Below are positions 8,922 through 17,816 of a DNA stretch of 64,000 nucleotides, piece after piece; position 1 is the first letter of the stretch; each line of letters opens with the position of its first letter. The notes under the pieces are model-generated. The model saw nothing but the letters and a program-made list of their open reading frames with translations. It did no database searches and was not told the origin of the DNA. Position numbers and translations under genes: made by a program. The DNA is from Candidatus Alistipes merdigallinarum (GTDB taxonomy: Bacteria > Bacteroidota > Bacteroidia > Bacteroidales > Rikenellaceae). Where the stretch lies: NCBI GenBank assembly GCA_019119305.1, contig DWXH01000040.1, positions 62,001 to 126,000 on the forward strand. Direction: 5' to 3'.

Positions 8922-11345
8922 CTATATATCTTTTTCAATATAGGTAAACGTCGTCTTACCGATCAAGAATTTCGAACCATGATACAATCGTTTTTTGACA
9001 TTTGGTTTTAGCTCCTTTTTATCGAAAACGACACCCTCTTCCAAAGCAATCAGATAAGGGTAACCGTTGATCATCTTCACCTCTGCCTGTTCCGGTGCAA
9101 TCGGACTGGTAATATCCCATGACATTTGCAGATCACAATTGACCGACTTTCCGATAACCACACGTTTCGAGAGAACCGATGCATTCATCCATTTGTAGAT
9201 AGCGATATCCATCTCCTTGATCGGCCCCTCAACACGCAAGAAATAACGTTCGGATTTCGGGCTGGTCGCAGCGACACTTACGGCAAACCCGACACAATAA
9301 ATCATATAGCTCAAAAGCAAGAACTCCCGGGTGTCGATCTGCGAACTGTATGCAAACGACCACAAGTACATCGATCCCAAACCAAAGACAATGGAAATGG
9401 CAGCTCCGACCAATGCCTTCTTAAGTTTGATATCGGTTCCGTATGCGACAACAAACGCGATGGCAAAACCACTGAGCATCCAAGGAATCCAATCGATCAA
9501 GAATGAATTGTCATTGAAATTCAAAGCGATTGATATGATACACCCAATAAAAAACGACAAATATCCCAAGATACCTCCGACAACCGATTTGACGAAAACA
9601 AGCAACGACCGTTTCCACCACCAACGACCGTGTCCGGTTAAAAAACTCAACGTCAGGGTGAGGAAAAATCCGATATTCATCCCATAAAATGGCAAATAGA
9701 AAAACGGGCTACCATACTCCTCCAAAAACACTGCTGTTTGCGGGGAATCCGGTTTCAAATCAAAAATGGCATTAATAAGCTTTACTAACAACAGATTCTC
9801 GCTATTATGGGCATTCGCCGTGAAACTTATCCACGCAACCAATCCGGCAAACGCTCCCGCCAAAATCCATGCGAGATAAAACGAGGCATTGCGAGGATCA
9901 AACATGTTTTTCATATTGAAATAATGGCTACCCCGTTTGCAATTTTTCCCATACTCCGGACATTTATACTCATTCTCATCCCAGCACGATTTATGAAGTA
10001 CATGCTGACACTTAACGACGATCTCATCGCCCTCCTCAAACGGGGCCTTACAGAAATAACAGGTCGGATTAACCACTACTTCATTGTAAACCATATTCCT
10101 ACCCGTATACGTCGTGATATACTTTTTCCTAAATATCAGATACCGGATTCCCGGAAGAATCAATTGGAAAAAGAGATAAAGCAAAAATATGGTCAACAGC
10201 CCCAATATTCCACCTTGTACAATAACCCGAAACGTAGTAAATCCATTGATAATAATTGGGTTATATATACTACCAACATTATAGTCGATGTAATCGGAGG
10301 CGATCAAACTGTCACTCTTATAACAACTGAACTGGAGCTTCCGTTCCATCCCCCGATATATTTTGAGATCGGGATTGATCAGCGTAAACCGATAATCGGC
10401 ATAACTCTTGTCGAACTGCTTCAAAATATCATTTAAAATCAGATTCGGATTGAACGTATCGAGATAGGCTCCATTGGTTTTTTGGCAAAGAGCCATCAGG
10501 AAATTTCTGGACGCTTCACTCGGATTGTCCACCGTTTCCGCTACCGAACCCCTCTTGTTGTCAGGCTGCCCCATCAGATTAACGTAGAACACGGTAAGTC
10601 CAGGGAAAGAGTCGCTGTACCGGGTTATGTCATGCTGTATATTGAAATGTCTCGGATCGATCGGACGATTATGGTCATACACCTTCCCGTCCGAGAAGAC
10701 AATCAGAACCTTCTGTTCAGGTGCAGACGTAACAACAGAAACCTCTCCGTCACTCTTCGGATCATATAATAAAGAGGCTCCTTTGTCCAACTCCTCAATT
10801 TTGGATAAAATCGAACGATAGAGATACTTGCTATCGGGTTTTGCCTTGAAATAATTACCCAACACATAATCCGTCGCCTCCATTGACTCCGTGACCCTCT
10901 CTCCGGTCACAAAAGCAATGCTAAACGGTTTATGTGCAAAAAGCTTTTTCAGACTCCGGACCGCATTATTTTGTACTGCAACCTTCGTCGAATCCAGCGT
11001 CAGATCGACCAGTACCAATATATCCAGGTCCAGATCCGCAATCTCCTTTATCTTAAGATTCTCGTACCCTTCGAGTACCGGCTGAGTACGCTGATCATAT
11101 AAATTGTTTTTCGTAAACTCTTCAACCTTGAACTTAATGGCTGTATCGTTTCCCAACAACAGCGACGTAATGCTATCGTTCATCTGGACATTCGCATAGA
11201 AACGTTTGTAACCGGAATCGAAATCGACACTCAGAATATTGATGTTGACATCCTCCTTATAGGGTTTGCCATTAGGCACAAATGTCGTACAGCCTGACCA
11301 GAAAAAGGCTACGATCAAAAAAAACAATATATTGCGGCTGTTCAT
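8922..11345 (-). CDS. Membrane protein: lipobox, vWA-like, RING-type zinc site, seven spans, FHA-like domain
   Basis: The protein has 807 residues. In order: lipoprotein-type signal with Cys19; a vWA-like region (about 105-315) with VLVDLTLDS, a degenerate MIDAS site, and VLIVFSDG; a membrane span (about 371-398); a Cys/His site C429, C432, C446, H448, H451, C454, C462, C469, i.e. CX2C-X13-CXHX2HX2C-X7-C-X6-C, a RING-H2-like pattern whose last pair is spaced wider than usual; six more spans between 488 and 693; and an FHA-like C-terminus (about 725-803) with VVIGKSVNCDL and HGSKFLIGKTTFTY. Positive charges after spans 1, 3, 5 and 7 place RING and FHA-like parts in the cytoplasm and the vWA part in the periplasm. 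The FHA-like part lacks the usual Arg and Ser-x-x-His phosphothreonine contacts. As last gene of an operon with E1, E2 and ubiquitin-like genes, it is the candidate E3 and membrane-complex protein. TssR/TssN homology was considered but cannot be tested here. Confidence 0.85.
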   Translation of the reverse strand: MNSRNILFFLIVAFFWSGCTTFVPNGKPYKEDVNINILSVDFDSGYKRFYANVQMNDSITSLLLGNDTAIKFKVEEFTKNNLYDQRTQPVLEGYENLKIKEIADLDLDILVLVDLTLDSTKVAVQNNAVRSLKKLFAHKPFSIAFVTGERVTESMEATDYVLGNYFKAKPDSKYLYRSILSKIEELDKGASLLYDPKSDGEVSVVTSAPEQKVLIVFSDGKVYDHNRPIDPRHFNIQHDITRYSDSFPGLTVFYVNLMGQPDNKRGSVAETVDNPSEASRNFLMALCQKTNGAYLDTFNPNLILNDILKQFDKSYADYRFTLINPDLKIYRGMERKLQFSCYKSDSLIASDYIDYNVGSIYNPIIINGFTTFRVIVQGGILGLLTIFLLYLFFQLILPGIRYLIFRKKYITTYTGRNMVYNEVVVNPTCYFCKAPFEEGDEIVVKCQHVLHKSCWDENEYKCPEYGKNCKRGSHYFNMKNMFDPRNASFYLAWILAGAFAGLVAWISFTANAHNSENLLLVKLINAIFDLKPDSPQTAVFLEEYGSPFFYLPFYGMNIGFFLTLTLSFLTGHGRWWWKRSLLVFVKSVVGGILGYLSFFIGCIISIALNFNDNSFLIDWIPWMLSGFAIAFVVAYGTDIKLKKALVGAAISIVFGLGSMYLWSFAYSSQIDTREFLLLSYMIYCVGFAVSVAATSPKSERYFLRVEGPIKEMDIAIYKWMNASVLSKRVVIGKSVNCDLQMSWDITSPIAPEQAEVKMINGYPYLIALEEGVVFDKKELKPNVKKRLYHGSKFLIGKTTFTYIEKDI

Positions 11346-11375
11346 AGTAACAAATCGTTATCAGGTTTCTATCGA

Positions 11376-12221
11376 TTAGATGGTCGGATAATCGTCCTCT
11401 TCCTTATTCATCATCTGACGCAGTTTTTTTGCATTCTCTCGAGCCTGCTTGAGTGTTTTAAGCTTTGCCTGCAGTACATTGACAAACATAAGGATCATCG
11501 CAACGGCAGCTATACTGTACAGATAATCTTTGACCCGCTGAATCCAGGGTTTGAATTTCATATCCTGAATCTTCTCGGAAGTATTTTTCAACTCAAGGTA
11601 TTTCTCCTCGATCTTGGGGAATCGGTTTTGCAATTCGGGGAACTCTTGTGCCCAATTTTTCGTGTTTTCGTACCGACTCTGTATCTCTGCGAACAACAGC
11701 TGTTCGCGTCCCTGTAACTTTTCGAGTTGGGGAGCCAGCGACTTTACCAAAGAGTACTCCAATGCCGTCTCATAAAGTCGGGTATAGGCGCTGTCCTGTG
11801 AAAAAACAAATGCCTCTGCTTCTGAAAAACCCTTCTGAACTTCATAGAGATGCCTTTTACCTGCAACCGAGTCCAATAAACCTTGCTTGATAAGTTGGTA
11901 GTCGGCAACGATCTGCAACAACGAATCATCCGCTGCTATCTCCGCCTGATTCGATTGATAGTAAGCATTCCATTTGGTATCTACGGCTGTCGCTTGGCGA
12001 TCAACCTCCGTCAATTCTTCCTCTGTTTTGGCGTGCGTCACTATAGAGGAAAGCTCGTTAAGCTGATCATAAAAATCGAGCATACGGCTCTCTATCTCAA
12101 ACAATTGCATATCATTGATAAAGGCATTCTGGTCCGGTTGGCCCCAAACGACCGGACCGAACAAGATCATCCACAAACATAACCCGAATGTCCATCGTCC
12201 GTTATGTTTCGCTCTCTCCAT
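11376..12221 (-). CDS. Exported coiled-coil protein with one C-terminal membrane span
   Basis: I do not recognise a named family. From ATG 12221 the protein has about 281 residues: a signal peptide or N-terminal anchor (hydrophobic 11-25, then VWGQ), a long helical and probably coiled-coil region (about 30-225, with few Pro or Gly), one membrane span (YLYSIAAVAMILMFVNVLQA, about residues 233-252), and a short, basic then acidic tail that should be cytoplasmic. The longer start at 12245 overlaps the upstream gene and puts Arg/Lys-rich residues before the signal. It sits between the 391-residue secreted protein and the vWA-RING-FHA gene, 30 bases upstream of the latter. Its shape suits a periplasm-spanning part of the secretion membrane complex; this role is inferred. 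Confidence 0.8.
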   Translation of the reverse strand: MERAKHNGRWTFGLCLWMILFGPVVWGQPDQNAFINDMQLFEIESRMLDFYDQLNELSSIVTHAKTEEELTEVDRQATAVDTKWNAYYQSNQAEIAADDSLLQIVADYQLIKQGLLDSVAGKRHLYEVQKGFSEAEAFVFSQDSAYTRLYETALEYSLVKSLAPQLEKLQGREQLLFAEIQSRYENTKNWAQEFPELQNRFPKIEEKYLELKNTSEKIQDMKFKPWIQRVKDYLYSIAAVAMILMFVNVLQAKLKTLKQARENAKKLRQMMNKEEDDYPTI

Positions 12222-12226
12222 ATACT

Positions 12227-13387
12227 CTACTCTTTTACGACGCAAGTCCTATGAAAATAATTTTCCGCCTCATAAAAAATATTGAGGGCTGCATGTTGGC
12301 TTTCACTGATCTCGGTCGCCTGATTCACACGCGACTGAATCTGGTCAATCGCCTGACGGCACACCGTTTCCAAATCCCGCCGCTCCATCTTGTCGGATGA
12401 CAGCAACCACCGGTTGACGTTGTTGTCGATTTTCCGAGCCACATTTAAAATATAATCGGCACTCAAATCGAGAATCGCAACTTCCCGTGCCCGTTCCTGA
12501 ACCTTAATCGCATATTTGGACTGCAGGTTGCGGATGGAATCCAAATAACTGTTGTAAAGATCGATATTCGCCTGAATATCGGGGCACATACTTGTCTCTT
12601 CCCTCTGCGGGAATTGTTTCAACAACAGTGCCTTCATCTCATTAAATAACTTGTCGCTTTCAGGCGTACTGAAACTCGATGCCTTGCCGAATTTCTGATC
12701 GAATGCTTCAAAGGCTGTTTTGATTCCTTCTGTTTGCGCAACAGCTGCCGCTATCGCCTCTTCTTTCCCAAAACAAGGATCTCTCTTGATTGATATTTCA
12801 TATTTACGGTCCAGATCCATCTCGAAAAAAAGCTCATAACGAACCTTTTTCCGCGCAGTCTGTTCATCCATTACCAACACATCCCGCAACGTAACCGACA
12901 CATCCGCCTCCTTATGCAGAATATCGAATCGCTGTTCGATGTAATCGTTCACCATCTTATAATCGGCAGGTTGCAACTGAAGCCCTTCATATTCGATCCA
13001 CCGATGAAAAATATGTTTCCGTTTGGGTGCAATCAACTTCTTCAACGGTTTGGTCAGACAGTAGACTGACTGCTCGTCAGACTCGACAACGTAAGGTAGT
13101 TTATCTGGTCGCAATTCTGAACATCTTACCGCCTGCGAATAAGAAACATCATTCTGAAAAACAAACAGTTTCCGATAGGATATCAAACTGACGATCAAGC
13201 TATTGTTCGGTTCATCAAATGCGATTTTCACCAACAGGTCCATATCGGTCGACCCATCGGCCAAAGCGACATGGTCGACATACGGAGTGTCCCCCGAAAC
13301 CTCCACTTTCTTGATCGTCCGCGCTTGTAACGCGCCGTTAAAACTAAGAATAATGAGAGCAAATATAATTTTCCTGAAGATATTCAT
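12227..13387 (-). CDS. Exported protein of unknown family in the secretion operon
   Basis: From ATG 13387 the protein is 386 residues with a clear signal peptide (NIFRKIIFALIILSFNGALQA). The first half looks beta-rich (about 25-190) and the second half is helical (about 215-380) with DKMERRDLETVCRQAIDQI near the end. No membrane span follows the signal, so it should be periplasmic or outer-membrane associated. An in-frame ATG 15 bases upstream is possible. It lies 65 bases after the E2 gene and 5 bases before the next ATG, in the same run as the baseplate genes. I infer a periplasmic component of the secretion complex, but no homology supports a name. Confidence 0.78.
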   Translation of the reverse strand: MNIFRKIIFALIILSFNGALQARTIKKVEVSGDTPYVDHVALADGSTDMDLLVKIAFDEPNNSLIVSLISYRKLFVFQNDVSYSQAVRCSELRPDKLPYVVESDEQSVYCLTKPLKKLIAPKRKHIFHRWIEYEGLQLQPADYKMVNDYIEQRFDILHKEADVSVTLRDVLVMDEQTARKKVRYELFFEMDLDRKYEISIKRDPCFGKEEAIAAAVAQTEGIKTAFEAFDQKFGKASSFSTPESDKLFNEMKALLLKQFPQREETSMCPDIQANIDLYNSYLDSIRNLQSKYAIKVQERAREVAILDLSADYILNVARKIDNNVNRWLLSSDKMERRDLETVCRQAIDQIQSRVNQATEISESQHAALNIFYEAENYFHRTCVVKE

Positions 13388-13452
13388 GCTTCGCTCATTC
13401 AATATATCAACAAAAATACGAAATTAATCAGAAACTAAAACGTTCTATATCT

Positions 13453-14067
13453 CTATTCGTTAGTCGCTTGTGGGTTGAAACATACCCAATCGTTAGGCTC
13501 TCCTTGTCTGACCACCCACTCAGCTACCTTAAAATCCTCCGGATATGGCGGCTCTTGGATCGCATGGTAACGCTCATAACTCAAATAGTGTGCGACACGG
13601 TCCACACACCAGTCCAATCCGGTATACGTATCGGGAGTATTCAGACAAACCCGGCCGGCAAATTCACCGAAATATCGAATATTCGGATGCCAAGGATGAG
13701 CAATCGGCTCTTCCTCCGGTCCCTGCGTCAAAAACCAAAATTCAACAGGAGCATCCACACACGGATAGTTGGGCGGCAAAACGATACGCATAAAAAATTC
13801 CGAAGCAAAAATCGGTGGATTCGATACTCCGGGCTCATTGAGCCGTTCGACACGTTCTACTCCACAGATCGACCGAATTCGGTAAGTAATCAAATACTCC
13901 GTAGGCAAACCCTGCGCATTGCGTTTGGTAATGCTGTATTCGATTCTGTCCCTATGTTCGAGAGCCCGATCCAACTCTCTCCACTCATGGAGCAACCTTC
14001 GACTCCTTCCTGTCAGCTGCCGGAAATCGAAATCCTGCCAATTCATTCGAGAGGTCTGCATCATCAT
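13453..14067 (-). CDS. Ubiquitin-conjugating enzyme E2-like protein
   Basis: The 204-residue protein reads as a UBC fold. After an N-terminal helix (about 18-40), beta strands lead to LPPNYPCVDAPVEFWFLT (97-114), the counterpart of the E2 FP-x-x-YP-x-x-PP-x-v-x-F segment. Then come H127-P128-N129, the E2 HPN motif, and GRVCLN with C141 as the expected thioester cysteine, 12 residues after the HPN Asn (about 8 in most eukaryotic E2s). GLDWCVDRVAHYLSYERY matches the helix after the active site. The E2 role would be to take the ubiquitin-like protein from the E1 and pass it on. Its gene starts 8 bases after the ubiquitin-like gene stops, with three ATGs at the start. All key residues are present, so an inactive RWD-type relative is unlikely. 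Confidence 0.88.
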   Translation of the reverse strand: MMMQTSRMNWQDFDFRQLTGRSRRLLHEWRELDRALEHRDRIEYSITKRNAQGLPTEYLITYRIRSICGVERVERLNEPGVSNPPIFASEFFMRIVLPPNYPCVDAPVEFWFLTQGPEEEPIAHPWHPNIRYFGEFAGRVCLNTPDTYTGLDWCVDRVAHYLSYERYHAIQEPPYPEDFKVAEWVVRQGEPNDWVCFNPQATNE

Positions 14068-14075
14068 CCGTTCAG

Positions 14076-14402
14076 CTATCCCGGGAACGGATCCGGAATC
14101 AAAAAGACCGTATCCCCATTTTTAACGTTATAGTCTGCCAGCGTCTGGTCCGTTTTCCCTATCCGCGGCCGAAGTACCCGAATTTCATTGGTGACGGGAT
14201 CCTCCTTCCCGAAAAAATAATCCAACGGGGCACCGGTCTGATCGATCGACGGAAAATCGAAAATCAACCGACCATCTTTTCCGACAGCATGGCGCAGATT
14301 ACTCATCAGCGAACTCAACGGAGCTTGCGGAAACATCACACGGAACCTCACTTTTTTGTCTTTATATACAATATCCAAAAAAAAGTCTTCCATCATCTGC
14401 AT
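14076..14402 (-). CDS. Ubiquitin-like protein with exposed C-terminal glycine
   Basis: The 108-residue protein resembles ubiquitin at its C-terminal half: DQTLADYNVKNGDTVFLI aligns by eye with the TLSDYN-x-x-x-x-TLHLV segment of ubiquitin, and the chain then ends DPFPG with Gly108 directly before the stop. The N-terminal part FLDIVYKDKKVRFRVMF fits the first beta hairpin. Because the terminal glycine is already exposed, no processing protease would be needed before E1 activation. A single glycine replaces the usual GlyGly. It lies between tssF and the E2 gene. Non-conjugated beta-grasp proteins such as YukD exist, but those are not accompanied by E1 and E2, as here. Confidence 0.82.
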   Translation of the reverse strand: MQMMEDFFLDIVYKDKKVRFRVMFPQAPLSSLMSNLRHAVGKDGRLIFDFPSIDQTGAPLDYFFGKEDPVTNEIRVLRPRIGKTDQTLADYNVKNGDTVFLIPDPFPG

Positions 14403-14468
14403 TTTTATCGGTTACAAAAATAACGAATTCTACCTTTTGACCCTATTTCACTCGATCTTCTTTCCCGA

Positions 14469-16166
14469 TCAAACAACTTCGATGTTGACCTGAACCGGAA
14501 AAACATTCGTACTCCTCACTTCGATCATTTTCTGAAGAACCAGCTCGGTCATTGGGATCTTCTCCTGAAAACTGCGCCTGATATAGGGATTATCTTTCAG
14601 CGTGATATAAATTTGCGTTTCAAATCCGCAATGGGACCGTTCAGTGTGCTGTACGTTCCTGACTCTTATCCTCTCGATCATGTCGTCCGTTATACCAAAA
14701 CGTGCGACCAGCTCATTATAGCACAATATCTTCATGTCAGCAGGAGTTACTACCCGATCATTGGTAACCATATAATAACGGGCAAGACTCTCTTGCGCGT
14801 CGATGCTCTGCAATTCATCATAGCCGGGCATCGGATCTGCAACCAACCGGACAGACTTCAAATGAGAAGCGGCCGTCACGGCAAACTGACTTTTACTGTT
14901 CAGATCCGCATTGACCGTACTCCCGTTTGTAACTATATAATCGATATTGAGACTCACCCCTTTCGGATGGAATCCATCGTTATTTCTGAGCATAAGATAC
15001 AATCCCGACCCGCTTTTTTCAGAAGCTTTGGCCACTCCCTCCGACATCTTTTTCAGCAATCCGTAAAACTGATCCATAAAGGCACCCTCACGGAGGGTAT
15101 CGACATGCTGAAATGCATAATAATCAGAAGTAAAACGGCTGATCAGCGTACCGGCCAGCTTGACCAGGCGATCGGGATTGAAACGATCGGCGGCGACTCT
15201 CCGGATTTCTATCGGTTCGTCTCGGAACAACTGCGTAGCAGGAGGGCGAACCAAATGCAGAAATTGCCATTTTCCCGAATCACCCTCTTCTCCCGACAGA
15301 CGAACGATAGGCGATGTTGCAGAGAGCGTCGCTGTCCGAACGGAGGCATTGGCCAAAACAGTGCAATTCAACAGCAAACGTTCCTTATCAAACAGGAAGT
15401 TGTCGGTTATTCCGGAGAATTCGAACACCAATTCGACCTTATCGGCTGCATAAAGCTGTGTAGACGGCGTTTTATAGTTATCGATACAGAACAACCTCAC
15501 ATTTTGTTTTGCAAACAGATCGAACCACGTATTGCAGGACTGGAAAAGAGGCGACCGGTTATACAACATGTTTTTGTACGAAAAACAATCATCCATTGGC
15601 AAATCAGCATAGTCCCATGGCTTAATGAGCGGAAGCGGGTGCCCGTTGGCAAAAACTTTCAAATCCTGAAAATCGGAATGATCCACAAGAAAAGTCAGAC
15701 CTGCCAGATTTTCGACCGGTTCCTTAAAGTACAATACCACTTTCCATCTTCGGTTATCCAGTCGAACTACCGATGAGATCTCAGCCTGAAATACTTTCGT
15801 ACTGAGTATAGGAATAAACATGAATGGGGTTCCCGTCAATGCAAAACGAACCCGATGATCCAATATCTGCGATTGGACTCCCTCCTCCGGAACAACTTCA
15901 ACAACTGCCGTAGCCGGAAGAGCATGTACCCTTTCATAGGGTATGAGCATTTGAGCGATCTCATTGACGATCTCGGTTTTGACCTGTTCGATTTCATCAT
16001 CGATCTCGTTGGCCTGATAAGCAAGTGCATTCAGGAACAAAGAAAATACGGGATCCTGCTCCAAACCTTCCAAATGTTCGCTGCTAACGCTCTGTTTCCA
16101 CACCGCGACAGCCTCTTTTATGATCTCTTCCGCCCTTTGGCGGGTTGTGAATATCGTCTGTTTCAT
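14469..16166 (-). CDS. tssF: T6SS baseplate protein TssF
   Basis: TssF forms the wedge of the T6SS baseplate with TssG. The 565-residue protein begins with the typical helical region (QDPVFSLFLNALAYQANEIDDEIEQVKTEI) and continues with LIPYERVHALPATAVVEV and repeated beta-rich blocks, ending in VRSTNVFPVQVNIEVV. Length is near that of Bacteroidota TssF proteins. Identification rests on overall pattern and on tssE, tssK and tssG next to it. The ubiquitin-like gene starts 66 bases downstream. Confidence 0.85.
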   Translation of the reverse strand: MKQTIFTTRQRAEEIIKEAVAVWKQSVSSEHLEGLEQDPVFSLFLNALAYQANEIDDEIEQVKTEIVNEIAQMLIPYERVHALPATAVVEVVPEEGVQSQILDHRVRFALTGTPFMFIPILSTKVFQAEISSVVRLDNRRWKVVLYFKEPVENLAGLTFLVDHSDFQDLKVFANGHPLPLIKPWDYADLPMDDCFSYKNMLYNRSPLFQSCNTWFDLFAKQNVRLFCIDNYKTPSTQLYAADKVELVFEFSGITDNFLFDKERLLLNCTVLANASVRTATLSATSPIVRLSGEEGDSGKWQFLHLVRPPATQLFRDEPIEIRRVAADRFNPDRLVKLAGTLISRFTSDYYAFQHVDTLREGAFMDQFYGLLKKMSEGVAKASEKSGSGLYLMLRNNDGFHPKGVSLNIDYIVTNGSTVNADLNSKSQFAVTAASHLKSVRLVADPMPGYDELQSIDAQESLARYYMVTNDRVVTPADMKILCYNELVARFGITDDMIERIRVRNVQHTERSHCGFETQIYITLKDNPYIRRSFQEKIPMTELVLQKMIEVRSTNVFPVQVNIEVV

Positions 16167-16207
16167 CCTATTTCATGTTAATCTCGACAGATAACACTTC
16201 AACATCC

Positions 16208-16654
16208 CTAATTCCAAATATCGATACTGGTCGTATAATGATATGCCTCGTTGGTATCCACAAACGTTCCCTCGACATCGACATGAATTTTTTTGAGCTT
16301 TTTCACGTAGGCCATCGACACCGAAATTTCGGAAAGTCTTTTTTCATACTGTTCGATCGCTTTTTTCAACTCAATTGCAAAGGTGTTGATACTTTTCGAT
16401 GTTCCCGAAACTTTCTTGCTGTACAAATCCGAAATCGCACCGTTTTTCACCCCCGAATCGTAGATCACCCCTTCGTTCTCATTAAAAATTTCGAACTTTA
16501 AATTATTAAAGATGAATCCGAATTGAGGGTCCGACACGCAACTTCCACACGGCGTGGTCAACAACAATTCGATAAATGCATCGACCGCTGCTTTCACATC
16601 GGAAGCCTGCACCAACTTACCATCTTTCACTTGCAACGGCAGCAAAATACTCAT
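16208..16654 (-). CDS. tssE: T6SS baseplate protein TssE (gp25-like)
   Basis: TssE is the gp25-like baseplate protein that seeds sheath polymerisation. The protein has 148 residues with LLTTPCGSCVSDPQFGFIF in the N-terminal third, corresponding to the gp25 segment that contains the DP and G-x-x-F positions, and a helix (KSINTFAIELKKAIEQYEKRL) followed by beta strands HVDVEGTFVD. It starts 6 bases after the tssK stop. The usual gp25 EPR triad is not obvious, which is common in the Bacteroidota forms. Confidence 0.8.
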   Translation of the reverse strand: MSILLPLQVKDGKLVQASDVKAAVDAFIELLLTTPCGSCVSDPQFGFIFNNLKFEIFNENEGVIYDSGVKNGAISDLYSKKVSGTSKSINTFAIELKKAIEQYEKRLSEISVSMAYVKKLKKIHVDVEGTFVDTNEAYHYTTSIDIWN

Positions 16655-16660
16655 AACTAT

Positions 16661-17803
16661 CTAAATTAAAGGCATGAATTCCTCCTGCTCCTCTTTCTCC
16701 TCGGGCACATACAACGCATTGTACAAACTTTCGTACAACTTCTGATATAGGCTTTCAGACAGTTTTTCCGACAACTCATCCGAAAGCAGATCATACAATT
16801 CAACCTTAAACTGATGGCTGATATAATCGGTCAGTTTGACAGTCAGCTCATCGGTAATCTCCGCATAGAGTTTCTCCCTGAGCGCTTCATAGAGCCGCTC
16901 GTACAACTCGGGATAGAGCTGTTCGTACAACTCGGCTTTGACCTGCGCCTTCAGTTCTTCGAAATCGATGGTATGATCCTCGAGTACAACCTTGTCGAGA
17001 ATCGTCGACGCACTATGCACATACTCGTCCAACCACTTCAGCCACTTTACGATATCGTACTCGGAATAGGGCTCGATAGGAGTCGGCATTTCGGTATTAG
17101 GCATCACGATATAATAATCAACCGCCTGTGCTATTTCGTACGCCAACCGGATAAAATGGCTCGTCCGGTTCTTCGTATCGAACCTTTTCAGCAGATATGC
17201 ATAGCGCTGAAACGCACGTTTGCCTTCACCTGACTCCAAATTCGAATGGTCGGCCAACACGCCGACTCCCTCTGCAAGCCGTTCCAGATAGGTTTGAAAC
17301 CGACCGTCCGATACAAGCTGAAGGCACGGAGGAATATAGGTCTCATCGATACTGAAAACTCCGTTATCGACCTTGAACTTCATTACAGGAAAGAGATCGG
17401 TCCCTTTCAATTCTTCCAATGCGTAGATACCATATGTGTATTCGGGTCGGACGAAAGGTACCGTATCGACATCGAACGCCTCTTCTTTCTCCCCGAATCC
17501 ACAAGCCAAATAGTATTCATCACCGTAAACCAACGGGATGGACACCACCACCTTCTCGTCAATGTGCAACATTTTTCCGGAAGGGAGAAGCGCCATACAT
17601 GCCAATCGCTCAATCTCCAACTTGTTGCGGACAAATCCACCCCGATTGTCGAATTCGGTAAAGGGAATAAGGCCGAATTGATCTCCGTTTATGGCTCGAC
17701 TTGCCGCCTGTTGCCTCCGAACAAGGTTTTTATCTTGCTCCAGAAAAGTCCGGGCGGAGATTGCCATACCGGTCTTCCAGTCGATTCTCGAATTGATATT
17801 CAT
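16661..17803 (-). CDS. tssK: T6SS baseplate-membrane connector TssK-like, with LYxx repeat tail
   Basis: TssK trimers link the baseplate to the membrane complex. The 380-residue protein has an N-terminal shell-like domain opening RIDWKTGMAISARTFLEQD, which matches the W-x-x-GM start of TssK, and helical middle region (about 165-270). The C-terminus differs from ordinary TssK: residues about 290-366 are a four-residue repeat of the form LYxx (ELYEQLYPELYERLYEAL, SLYQKLYESLYNALY) followed by an acidic EEKEEQEEF tail. This replaces the receptor-binding domain that contacts the membrane complex. Between tssG (13 bases) and tssE (6 bases). Confidence 0.82.
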   Translation of the reverse strand: MNINSRIDWKTGMAISARTFLEQDKNLVRRQQAASRAINGDQFGLIPFTEFDNRGGFVRNKLEIERLACMALLPSGKMLHIDEKVVVSIPLVYGDEYYLACGFGEKEEAFDVDTVPFVRPEYTYGIYALEELKGTDLFPVMKFKVDNGVFSIDETYIPPCLQLVSDGRFQTYLERLAEGVGVLADHSNLESGEGKRAFQRYAYLLKRFDTKNRTSHFIRLAYEIAQAVDYYIVMPNTEMPTPIEPYSEYDIVKWLKWLDEYVHSASTILDKVVLEDHTIDFEELKAQVKAELYEQLYPELYERLYEALREKLYAEITDELTVKLTDYISHQFKVELYDLLSDELSEKLSESLYQKLYESLYNALYVPEEKEEQEEFMPLI

Positions 17804-17816
17804 AATGCGTCTCTGC

